Shown here piece by piece: positions 20,901 to 28,390 of a stretch of 64,000 nt of DNA; the stretch's first letter is position 1; the number at the start of each line of letters is the position of its first letter. The stretch is from Pleodorina starrii (Eukaryota > Chlorophyta > Chlorophyceae > Chlamydomonadales > Volvocaceae). The position numbers and the translations under genes are program-made. Where the stretch lies: contig BRXU01000004.1 of the NCBI GenBank assembly GCA_030267565.1, positions 1,293,501-1,357,500 of the forward strand, written 5' to 3'. The notes below the pieces were generated by a model, which ran no database searches, was not told the DNA's origin, and saw only the letters and a list, made by a program, of their open reading frames with translations.

Positions 20901-23900
20901 TCGGAGGCGAACCCGTTCGCCGCCATGTTGTCCGGCTTTGAGGATAACGAAGAAGCCAAGACCTGGGCGCAAAACGAGCACGACGAAGACCCGAACATCA
21001 TGGAGCGGTCCATCGAGGACCTTGAGAAGCGCTTCATGTTCCGCTTCGCTCCGAAGGTACGAACTAAGAAGCTTGACGCGATGCAGAACCTCTTAGACGG
21101 GAAAATTAAGATGGATTCACAGAAGGGTGTTGCCGAATACGCCGCTCGATTCCAGTCCGAAGTCTCTCGTGCTAAGATGTCCGATACGCCGATGATTCTG
21201 ATGCTTTTCCGCCGCGGCCTTACTCAGAACCTGCTCGCGCCTTGCCGTGTGAATTACGAGGGTGATGAATTCGAATCGCTTGATGCCCTCGTAAAGCATG
21301 CGGTTGGGGAGGAGAAGCGTTGGAAAGAGTCCCATCCTAGCCGAGCTTCACTGAAAAGAAAAGAAAGAGAAAGAAAAGAGAAAGTTTACACTGGACCGTA
21401 AGCCCGAGCGTGGGTTAAGGGAACAGACTGATGCCTCTTCGGCGGGTACTTTCAGCCCATTACCGCGGTGACCGCCTTTTTGACTAAGATGGGTTGCTTC
21501 TCCCACCCACTCCGTGTCTGGGCTCCGTCTCACTCGGATCACATCTGGGTACCCGCACGCACTTTTCCCAGATATGCCAGACACATCATTGTTGAACATT
21601 CAACCGTGATGAGTTCTACCAGTGCAGGGGACAGGGACATGGCTAAAGAGCCATGCGATCACCTGCTGTTCGTTCCCACACCAGGGCCCCCATCGGTCAC
21701 CCAGCCCTCTGCGAAGGCCGGGATCGAGCTGGTGACCTCTCGGTTACCAATTTAGTGCCCTAACTCTCAGGCACTCCTAGGGGATGAGCTTCACTGAACT
21801 TTGTTTCCTCCGACCGGAACCGTCGTGCCAAACGCCCACAGAACCACGACGCCTTCCAGCCCGTGCACAAGAAGCAGAAGCGCGCGGCGAACGGCGCCGC
21901 GGCCGCGGGCGCCGGGCCCAGCGGCTCGTCGGCTCCGAACCCGACGGCGCCGACGCGCATCTTCAGCAACCACCTGAACCGCGTGCTGTCCTACTGCGAA
22001 TGGGACTACTACAAGAAGAACGCGCTCTGCGTCCGCTGCGGCGAGAAGGGCCACCGCGGCGAGGACTGCAAGAAGTTCCCGTCGGCCAAGGCCAACGTTG
22101 TCGAGCGCATGGAGGCCGACCAGTGACGGGCTGCCCAGCTGACTAGTGACCGGGATGCTGGGTTGATGTCGATTGCGTCGCCGCTTCAGAACCCGACCCC
22201 GATAGCCAAACCGAAGGCTACCCCGATTCGCGGCGTACATAGTTGGGCGGACGAGAGTGTGCGCTTTGACCCGAACCTTTTTGCTGAGATTGAGCGGAGC
22301 ATAGGGCGTCGCTTTTCGCTGGACGCAGCGGCGAGTGATACCGGCAGAAATGCCCTATGTAAGGAATTCGGGTCACTTTCTCGCTCTTTCCTGTCCCTCG
22401 ACTGCTCAGGTCACACTGTGTGGTTGAATCCACCACAGTCTCGCATTTCGACTTACTTACAGCATTATCGCAGATGCAAAGAACACGAACCGAGCACTTC
22501 CGCTTGCGTTGTCGTACCTGCTCGTCCTGGCAAGTTTCGAAGCCTTTTGACTGGCATGCGCTTAATTCGCCGGTTCGAAACGGGTAGCAACGTTTATAAG
22601 TCCGTTGAGAGTGGCTGGGATGCGCCACCAGCTATCTCCGATCCCTTAGAAGTGTGGTATGACCCGCCGATGACCTCCGAACCTCAGATTCCGACTTGTT
22701 GCGCACTCAACTCAGATGAACGCCTTGATTTGTTCGCAGCGAAACTGGGTGGAGCTCGAGTGCGGGTGCTGCCTGACTCCGGCGCAACGCACTGCTTCAT
22801 TGCCGAGTCCCTTGCTCGTAAGCTCGGTTTGGCCATTACGCCAACAGTTTTCGCTCCGGTGCGGTTAGCAGATACCACCTTCTCTCCTTTGCGCGGCGAG
22901 TGCCGGGCTCGCCTTCGAATGGGTTCTTTCGGAACCGAGGTGCGTCTCCTCGTGTTGCCGAAGTTAACGGCATCGGCCGATCTGGTGCTCGGACAGACTT
23001 TTCTGAAAAAAACACAGAGCGGTGTTGAAGCCGGCTGAGTGTGCGCTGGAGTTGCCCCAACCCACAGGTCGCGTCCTAACACTTCGTGCAGTCGACGCCC
23101 CTGAGCCCTCGCCGCCTTCCCCGTCCCCGCCGAGTGCACTGCTTATGGAGACTCCACCTGTATCGGCCCAGGTCGTGTCGTCCAAGCGCGCGTTCCGAGA
23201 CCTGAAGAAGCAAGACGCGCGCGCGCTGCTGGTGCTCGTCAAGGAGAATCCCGTACCGCCACCCACCAGCGCGCACCCGCAGGCACTGGAGCTCCCTCCT
23301 GACGTCGCGGCAAACGCAGACCTCTCTCAGATTTTGAATGAATTCGCAGATGTTTTCGCACCGATTACAGATTTGCCGCCAGATCGAGGTGTGCATCACA
23401 CCATTCCGTTGGTACCGGATGCGCAACCCGTTTCTCGGCCACAATTCCGCTTATCGCCTTTAGAACGCGAAGAGGTTGAGAAGCAAGTCAAGGACTTGTT
23501 ACAGAAAGGCTTTATCCAGCCTTCCACGTCGCCTTTTGGCGCGCCGATCCTCTTTGTGGCCAAGAAGACTGGTGAACTGCGCATGTGCATCGATTACCGT
23601 GCACTGAATAAAATAACCGTGAAGAATAAATACCCGCTACCTCGGATTGATGACACCCTCGATCGCTTATCAGGAGCATCCCTCTTTACGGCCCTTGACC
23701 TGGCTTCGGGTTACCACCAGTTGCGCATCCATCCAGACGACATTCCGAAAACGGCTTTTACGACGCCACTGGGACACTTCGAATGGCTGGTCTTGCCGTT
23801 TGGTCTGTCGAACGCCCCTGCGACCTTCCAGGCGACCATGAATCGCATTTTCGCACCGTACTTGAATTCGTTCGTGACGGTGTACCTCGACGATATTCTG

Positions 23901-26900
23901 ATCTTTTCGAAAACCCCCGAAGAGCACGCGCGTCACCTTCGATTGGTGCTCGCCGTACTCCGCAAACATCAGCTTCAGGTGAAGCTTTCGAAATGCGATT
24001 TCTGGCGTCCTGAAGTTAAATACCTCGGGCACATCGTAAGCACAGATGGAATCCGAATGGACCCCAAAAAGGTCGACATCATCCGCAACTGGCCGTTGCC
24101 ACGTGACATTTCCGAACTCCGATCTTTCGTGGGCCTCGCGAACTACTTTCGCCGCTTTATTGCAGGCTTTAGTTCGCTTGTTGCGCCGCTGACGGACCTG
24201 TTCAGTCAGTCGCGGTTGCCAGACACGTGGCCTCCGCAAGCCTTACGTGCCTTTACAGATTTGAAAACTCGACTAGCGAGCGACGTGCTGCTATCCTACC
24301 CCGACTTTTCAAAACCGTTTGAGGTGATTTCGGACGCTTCCCTCAACGGTACCGGCGCGGTGTTACTGCAGGACGCGCGCCCGGTCGCTTTTACGAGCAA
24401 GAAATTTTCACCGGCAGAACGGAATTACAGTACAGGAGAACAAGAACTTTTGGGGGTAGTGAATGCTCTACGGGAGTGGCGATGTTATCTACAGAGTTCG
24501 GTACCGTTTACGCTGGTGACTGATCACCACCCGCTGACGTACCTGAAGACCCAAGCGCAACTGAGTCGCCGGCAAGCGCGATGGGTAGAATTTCTCGAAC
24601 AGTTCAATTTCGAATGGCTCTACAGGCCAGGCCGTCTGAACGTCGTCGCAGACGCCCTTTCCCGCCACCCGTCCCTTGCAGCTGTCGTGGTGTTGTGCGC
24701 GGTCACCACTCGTCGCCAGAATGCGTCGTCGAGCTCTCTGCTCCAACGCATTGCGGATGCAACTGCGCGTGACGCGTGGTTCCAGAATCCCTCGAATACC
24801 CGTGGCCTGTTGTCCCACCCTCGTGGGTTCTTTCAACGGGAGGGGGAAGAATGCGAGTTTCGCATTGTCGTACCGAACGACCCCGATTTGAAACGAGACA
24901 TCATCGCAGCGTGCCACTCCGACCGGCTTGCTGGGCATCCTGGTCGTGACCGAACTATCGAACTCGTTGAACGCAAGTTTTGGTGGCCGACTTTACGCGC
25001 TGATGTTACCGACTTTGTGGCGATGTGCGATTCGTGCCAGCGGAACAAGGCCGCTGCTGGGAAGCCGGCGGGTCTGTCCCACCCGTTGCCGGTTCCTGCT
25101 CGCCCTTGGCAGAGCATCTCCATGGACTTCGTCCTTGGGTTGCCGAACACACGACAAGGGTACAACTCTATCGTGGTGTTTGTCGATCGTCTGACGAAAA
25201 TGGTACACTTGCGGCCATGCAGAAAGACGATCGATGCAGAAGAGACTGCCGACTTATTTTTCGACGCCGTTGTTCGTCTACACGGTTTACCAGAGACAAT
25301 CGTATCCGACCGTGACTCGAAGTTTACCGGTGCCTTCCTGCCCGCGCTGTTTAAGCTTGTTGGGGCTCAGCAGAACTTGAGCACGGCTTTTCATCCTCAG
25401 ACTGACGGACAGACCGAACGGATGAATCGGATACTTGGCGATATGCTTCGCAACTACGTTGATACAGATCAGACCTCCTGGGATAAGTACCTTGGTCCGG
25501 CTGAGTTTGCGATGAACAATCTGAAGAATCGCTCGACCGGATCCTCGCCTTTCTTTTTGAATTATGGATTCCATCCGCGGACTCCACTTTGCCTCGATCT
25601 TGGAGATGCGGTCCCTGCTGCTAAGAATTACGCCGAAACGTACGCAGAACGTCTTGCTGTTGCCAGGCAGTGCATGCTTGCGGCACAAGAGCGATCGAAA
25701 CAGTACGTTGACAAGAAACGGAGAAACGTTGAGTTTGCAGAAGGCCAAGAAGTTCTTTTGAATACGAAGAACTTGGCTGCTCAACGTGGTGCGCAGAAGA
25801 AGCTGATGCCGAAGTGGATTGGTCCTTTCGAAATCGAGAAGATGATCAACCCGGTTGTCGCCCGGTTGAAACTACCCGCTGAATACAGATTCCACAACGT
25901 GTTTCACGTGTCGTTGTTGAGACCCTACCGCTCCGATGGTAGTGTACAGCCCCCGAAAGCTGTTGAACTTGACCCCGACACTACGAGGCCCGTATGGACA
26001 GCTGAGAAGATCCTGGACCATGAGACTCGTAAGCTTCGGAAGCGTGTGCTTCACCGGTACTTGGTGAAATGGAAGGGTTTTGGTCACGAACACAACACTT
26101 GGGTTGATGACTCGAGTTTTGAGGACCGCGCCCTCGTCGAAGCCTATTGGGCTCTGCAGCCAGAACGCCGCGAGGACGCAGGCTCCTAGAGGAGGGAGGC
26201 AGATGTTGTAGCGTGAATACTTAGGCATATTTCGATGCCGCGGTATTGCTACGACTTCGACGCGCGAAGGAACGCCGCTGGTAGGCGTACTGGCGGGCGG
26301 TCCTAATAGGGACGCGATAGACTCCTGTAGAGTTTGTAAGGCGCTCCCGGCGCGATCGATAGAAGAAGTTCTACAGAATATAAAGAACCAGATAGTGTGT
26401 GAACGCGCTACGCCTGAGACCTCGTTCGTATCGACGAAGGTCGGTCGAAGGGCTACGTAGTAGACTTACGAACTAGACAGACACGAAGGTCCTCGAACGT
26501 ACGGAATCCCAGAGGTCGTTTCAGCCTTCTTCGCAACAGGGTATAAAAGCCCTGGAAGGGAGCCTGGTTAGCAGAGTAATCTACACGAGGATTACTGGAC
26601 CACTGCTGTTGAGACCTGTGCTTGACGGAGCGAAACCGTCCTGAAACTTGGCACGGTTAAGTGCTGCTCCCGCAACACCACGCCTCTACCTGCTCTGCCT
26701 GCAATGCAACGGACCTGCCGCCGCCGCCGCGCGCCTTTCTATCTAGTACAATCGATCTCTCCGAGATTGAAGACACTGCATCGATCGATCGATCGGCAGT
26801 ATCGTAGGCAGGCGTGCATGCCAGATGCACGCCTATGACGTACGACCCCACCACCGCACCACACCATTATTAATTAGTACCGCCGGCTACATACCGGTAC

Positions 26901-28390
26901 ATACCGGTAGGTACCTGCTGCTGCCGGCTGTTCGTTCCGTCACGATCGCCCATACACACTGGAATGCATGCATATGTACGTACGCACGTATAAACATAGA
27001 ACGAGCGAACGAACGCACCTGCCCTTCGTTTCCAGGGAACGTCTTACAAAGGAGCCCGGCCACAGCTTTGAAGACCGAATGGTCGTCTTGCTTCCTGCCG
27101 TACGGCTGTAAGATTGCGACCTCCACGTCACCCTGCAGCAGGCATGTGCGTATGGATGGTGCGTGGCCAGCAGGCAATTAACCCTGCCCAAGATTGTCCG
27201 GCGGCGGAGAGGATCACCGGCGGCGGACAACGCCGTCTATCTACTAAAAATCCAGAAGTAATATAATGCATGGAGACAACGAAGTAATAACGAGCGAGGT
27301 GTGTATGATGAATGGGCCGAAAAGGTCCGACCATGCACTCCACAGCAGGCCAGCAGACGACTCACAGCAAGCAACGTAACTAAATAAAGGCAGCAGTCCG
27401 TCCGTCGTCGCTCGCTTGCTTTGGCGACTTCCCAAGTTTCTATATGTAATGCTGAAGCCAAAAGCTAAATTTCGTTCGAACGCTGCGGTGCATAACGGGC
27501 GTGGCGCCGAATAATGCATGCGGTGCATGCATGCGTGTAGACGTGCGCACGCACACGAGAAGGGGAGAAGGGGCGGCGGCCGTGCATGCTTCATCACGCG
27601 GGGCTGTATGTAGCTATGTACATGTATTATGGGGTGCACGTGCGTGGGGACTGCTGGATGAATGTGTTCATGGGACTGCTGGACTGCTGGTGTTCATTGG
27701 ATGCATGCGTCCAGACGCGCAGAGGAGCGATCGAGGGGCCGGCTCGCTGCAGGTATGGTACTTGCTAGATAGCCCCAAATCCTAAAACCCCAGACGACGG
27801 CGGCGGCGCTACAGTGAACATGCTGCGTGCGTGGCATCTATCCGATATCATTTACGACTAAGCGTGCCTGTGCGCGCGCCACGCGCGCGCTGCTGCAACA
27901 GCTGCGAGCCTTCCGCTCCCAGCGAGGTGGGTTGTCTTTGAACTAATAACGCAAGTACATACGTCAGCCCCCGCGCAGCCACCTCTGCCTTCCATGAAAT
28001 ATATTTATGTACTTGCATGCCGCGCGGTAGGTCGCTCGCCGGTCAACAAACAAACGAAAAGAAAGCGCCATTCGCGTTTCCGTCGGAATCGGCGGATGCG
28101 CGAGACATGCCTGACGGCCTACCGCGCACGGCGCCTGCCCAACTCTGCAGGCCAGACAAAATCGCTCCATCCCTTGATTGGCTTTTGCGCGCGCGCGCGC
28201 GCGCTCGGACGCGTGGCGGCGCGCGGGCCCCTGCCTGCCCGCCTGACGGAATGAATGAATCCGAACCGAAGGTATTATTATGACTCGCCTTGCACGTCCT
28301 GGCCACGACGCGACGATCCTTGGACAGCGCCCCCAGCGCCTCCAGCTCCTTGTCCCTCGGTCCGCTCCGCCTCCCACGATTGGCAGACAT
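12632..28390 (-). CDS. GNAT-family acetyltransferase with very long Gln/Ala/Gly-rich C-terminal tail (7-exon model)
   Basis: Exons on the minus strand: 28390-28289, 27132-27019, 16954-16878, 16639-16525, 16015-15917, 15250-15062, 14728-12632. All junctions keep phase and give 930 aa. Residues about 100-205 form a GNAT N-acetyltransferase fold: strands around LVCGTLFRI, the acetyl-CoA loop RRKGLGR (R147-x-x-G150-x-G152), and the C-terminal motif [11 protein letters not shown]. The substrate is unknown. Exon 7 encodes about 700 residues of poly-Q, poly-A, GGGS and five APYGYP repeats, typical of a disordered tail and perhaps nuclear. Introns after exons 1 and 4 use GC donors (AAG|GCGAGT, CAG|GCAAGC). 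Intron 2 (16955-27018, about 10.1 kb) holds the SINE, LINE and chromovirus described separately. The start is the first ATG in its frame. Exon 1 and the link across the large intron are the least certain parts. Confidence 0.6.
13131..13236. repeat. 18-bp repeat coding for APYGYP hexapeptides
   Basis: Five near-perfect 18-bp units (GGATATCCGTACGGGGCG type) lie within exon 7 of the GNAT gene. On the minus strand they read as tandem APYGYP. Confidence 0.85.
13510..13695. repeat. Gly/Ser-coding trinucleotide repeat block
   Basis: A run of CCGCCACCGCCGCTGCC-like units within the same exon encodes (GGGGSGSGG)n on the minus strand. It gives long spurious open frames on the plus strand. Confidence 0.8.
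14874..14921. repeat. (TG)n microsatellite
   Basis: About 22 TG dinucleotides lie in the intron between exons 6 and 7 of the GNAT gene. Confidence 0.95.
17471..19326 (-). mobile_element. 5'-truncated non-LTR retrotransposon (LINE) inserted into the SINE
   Basis: The sequence between two copies of CTGAGTGA (17463-17470 and 19327-19334) interrupts the SINE. On the minus strand it carries the 3' half of a LINE ORF2, followed by about 400 nt of 3' untranslated sequence ending in TAAT repeats. A 36-bp tandem duplication (19311-19346 and 19347-19382) spans the LINE 5' end/SINE junction and probably arose at or after insertion. Confidence 0.8.
17881..19326 (-). CDS. C-terminal fragment of a LINE ORF2 protein
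   Basis: About 480 codons of retrotransposon sequence are open to the stop at 17881. The catalytic reverse transcriptase motifs lie upstream and are missing. Near the C-terminus there is a Cys/His cluster CPCG...RRHLFWDC (C-x-C-x10-H-x4-C), the type found after the RT domain in L1/jockey-like elements. An upstream ATG at 19386 lies in SINE sequence and the 36-bp duplication, so it is not a genuine start. This copy cannot be autonomous. Confidence 0.75.
   Translation of the reverse strand, partial: CNPSPSQHPWPRVLLALLRKIHPAAHPLCLLPVPGDNRLTGPITVLGKRMTDNCPALRQLVTALAWIPAPHVIDMSVTAPGPWCFNAPLWGNPLLVNGTGTYMDTRFPDLRKLHGLDTIGMVVRCFRAMEGFWGVIQDVGIEGLTVVHARDCTSRWKRDVLRGILHIPSRRVVPQTLSTGWGALIRITALLGSIPNSWVSAASMVLDSPDGGAAAPPPEIAWDKIASSLGWIMGETAVVLTKVTVKIATHLQMDFHYDRLAAKHLEFIRDALDEQLSEEAMAAMLKDYGRTVRHMWQLRWDNENKEAFWRLALDGFPAFPMHRTQRERGQPAAKCPCGVHMRGGDRRHLFWDCTVAKALREEMETELDYYGTMMDRKSVWLASPPLTVHKYVWEVVCLAAISALDVGRRLLYREGGGDTLTSPVLNKISATVVADFWGRLTAFAAQDIPLRGWDMVPSNHPFLSRNGSGQIVCSLPETHNQ
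19311..19382. repeat. 36-bp tandem duplication at the LINE/SINE junction
   Basis: Two identical 36-bp units (19311-19346, 19347-19382), each containing the end of the LINE and the start of the SINE remainder. Confidence 0.9.
19532..19718. other. Intron sequence between SINE and element 2
   Basis: Host intron DNA with CACA and TACGTACG microsatellites. It separates the SINE target duplication from that of element 2 (CCACG, 19719-19723). Confidence 0.6.
19724..20197 (+). repeat. 5' LTR of element 2
   Basis: 474-bp LTR starting TGTTG and ending CAACA, with a clear TATA box at 20062-20068. Identical to the 3' copy by direct comparison of all lines. Confidence 0.95.
20062..20068 (+). promoter_or_regulatory. 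TATA box in the LTR of element 2
   Basis: GGTATAAAAGCCC in the LTR. Transcription should start about 25-30 bases downstream. The same box is at 26542-26548 in the 3' LTR. Confidence 0.75.
20198..20507 (+). other. Leader of element 2 with primer-binding site
   Basis: A TGG-initial primer-binding site candidate (TGGAGTTTCAGATCC) begins at 20201, three bases after the LTR. The tRNA primer is not identified. The leader contains one short upstream ORF (20392-20508). Confidence 0.55.
20392..20508 (+). CDS. Upstream ORF overlapping the gag start
   Basis: The first ATG after the predicted transcription start opens a 38-codon frame that stops at TGA 20506-20508. The gag ATG is 20508-20510, so stop and start overlap as TGATG. 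This arrangement suits termination-reinitiation control of gag translation. The peptide has no recognisable domain, so a regulatory role is inferred from position only. Confidence 0.35.
   Translation: MLKSTVAPTQLWKTLAVTSHPIKYTKSEFLALDFRQSN
20508..21355 (+). CDS. gag: Gag of element 2, N-terminal part
   Basis: This part encodes about 283 residues ending at the SINE target duplication. An acidic/Ala-rich N-terminus is followed by a retrotransposon gag domain ([18 protein letters not shown], then [14 protein letters not shown]). After 21355 translation runs into SINE sequence and stops at 21399-21401, giving a 297-aa truncated product. The reading frame resumes in phase at 21799: subtracting the 443-bp insertion plus duplication leaves a multiple of three. 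It therefore corresponds to one interrupted gag gene. Confidence 0.85.
21356..21785 (-). mobile_element. tRNA-derived SINE copy 2 inside gag of element 2
   Basis: A 430-bp SINE in minus orientation, flanked by a 13-bp target duplication GAGCTTCACTGAA (21343-21355 and 21786-21798). The tRNA-like head with B-box (CTCGATCCC on the minus strand) is at the right end. The left end is the 3' tail, a CT-rich run (read as GA-rich on the plus strand, 21356-21386). It matches SINE copy 1 over its full length with scattered substitutions. Confidence 0.88.
21799..22126 (+). CDS. gag: Gag of element 2, C-terminal part with zinc knuckle
   Basis: Continuation of gag after the SINE, in the original frame. 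A basic region is followed by an Ala/Gly/Pro-rich stretch and a canonical nucleocapsid zinc knuckle [14 protein letters not shown] (C-x2-C-x4-H-x4-C), which binds the packaged RNA. The frame ends at TGA 22124-22126, immediately followed by CGG, and the same frame stays open into pol. As in element 1 this suggests a stop-codon readthrough junction. Confidence 0.85.
22127..23038 (+). CDS. pol: Pol part 1 of element 2: methyltransferase-like domain and protease
   Basis: The frame is the same as gag, open directly after the TGA. The first ATG is at 22166. Counting from 22163, residues about 34-160 match the Dam-type N6-adenine methyltransferase pattern: RFSLDAAAS (DAA at 54-56), then VWLNPPQ (89-92), then CVVVPARPG. 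The motif IV tyrosine of NPPY is Gln here, so catalysis is doubtful in this copy. An aspartic protease follows ([11 protein letters not shown]). The frame ends at 23038, just after an A7 run at 22996-23002. Skipping one A would enter the reverse transcriptase frame. Confidence 0.85.
   Translation, partial: RAAQLTSDRDAGLMSIASPLQNPTPIAKPKATPIRGVHSWADESVRFDPNLFAEIERSIGRRFSLDAAASDTGRNALCKEFGSLSRSFLSLDCSGHTVWLNPPQSRISTYLQHYRRCKEHEPSTSACVVVPARPGKFRSLLTGMRLIRRFETGSNVYKSVESGWDAPPAISDPLEVWYDPPMTSEPQIPTCCALNSDERLDLFAAKLGGARVRVLPDSGATHCFIAESLARKLGLAITPTVFAPVRLADTTFSPLRGECRARLRMGSFGTEVRLLVLPKLTASADLVLGQTFLKKTQSGVEAG
23022..26189 (+). CDS. pol: Pol part 2 of element 2: reverse transcriptase, RNase H, integrase, chromodomain
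   Basis: A single open frame of 1055 codons. A Pro/Ser-rich linker is followed by reverse transcriptase ([20 protein letters not shown], active-site YLDD), connection and RNase H ([23 protein letters not shown]), integrase zinc head ([13 protein letters not shown]), the core with D-D-E in [15 protein letters not shown] and TERMNR, the GPF module ([10 protein letters not shown]), and a chromodomain ([10 protein letters not shown]). No internal break is seen, so apart from the upstream A7 frameshift and the SINE in gag the enzyme complement looks intact. The listed start is the beginning of the open frame, not an initiation site. Confidence 0.93.
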   Translation: MLKPAECALELPQPTGRVLTLRAVDAPEPSPPSPSPPSALLMETPPVSAQVVSSKRAFRDLKKQDARALLVLVKENPVPPPTSAHPQALELPPDVAANADLSQILNEFADVFAPITDLPPDRGVHHTIPLVPDAQPVSRPQFRLSPLEREEVEKQVKDLLQKGFIQPSTSPFGAPILFVAKKTGELRMCIDYRALNKITVKNKYPLPRIDDTLDRLSGASLFTALDLASGYHQLRIHPDDIPKTAFTTPLGHFEWLVLPFGLSNAPATFQATMNRIFAPYLNSFVTVYLDDILIFSKTPEEHARHLRLVLAVLRKHQLQVKLSKCDFWRPEVKYLGHIVSTDGIRMDPKKVDIIRNWPLPRDISELRSFVGLANYFRRFIAGFSSLVAPLTDLFSQSRLPDTWPPQALRAFTDLKTRLASDVLLSYPDFSKPFEVISDASLNGTGAVLLQDARPVAFTSKKFSPAERNYSTGEQELLGVVNALREWRCYLQSSVPFTLVTDHHPLTYLKTQAQLSRRQARWVEFLEQFNFEWLYRPGRLNVVADALSRHPSLAAVVVLCAVTTRRQNASSSSLLQRIADATARDAWFQNPSNTRGLLSHPRGFFQREGEECEFRIVVPNDPDLKRDIIAACHSDRLAGHPGRDRTIELVERKFWWPTLRADVTDFVAMCDSCQRNKAAAGKPAGLSHPLPVPARPWQSISMDFVLGLPNTRQGYNSIVVFVDRLTKMVHLRPCRKTIDAEETADLFFDAVVRLHGLPETIVSDRDSKFTGAFLPALFKLVGAQQNLSTAFHPQTDGQTERMNRILGDMLRNYVDTDQTSWDKYLGPAEFAMNNLKNRSTGSSPFFLNYGFHPRTPLCLDLGDAVPAAKNYAETYAERLAVARQCMLAAQERSKQYVDKKRRNVEFAEGQEVLLNTKNLAAQRGAQKKLMPKWIGPFEIEKMINPVVARLKLPAEYRFHNVFHVSLLRPYRSDGSVQPPKAVELDPDTTRPVWTAEKILDHETRKLRKRVLHRYLVKWKGFGHEHNTWVDDSSFEDRALVEAYWALQPERREDAGS
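26204..26677 (+). repeat. 3' LTR of element 2
   Basis: 474 bp, identical to the 5' LTR. Preceded by a purine-rich tract (AGAGGAGGGAGGCAGA) and followed by the target duplication CCACG (26678-26682). Confidence 0.95.

Larger units (their letters stand above)
19724..26677 (+). mobile_element. Chromovirus-type Ty3/gypsy LTR retrotransposon (element 2) with SINE inside gag
   Basis: The 474-bp LTRs (19724-20197 and 26204-26677) appear identical base for base, begin TGTTG and end CAACA. The target duplication is CCACG (19719-19723 and 26678-26682). The order is leader, gag (interrupted by a SINE), stop-CGG, methyltransferase-like domain, protease, frameshift, reverse transcriptase, RNase H, integrase, chromodomain, polypurine tract (about 26187-26203). 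It is a different family from element 1 but has the same domain plan. Identical LTRs imply very recent insertion, although gag is broken by the SINE. Confidence 0.95.
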
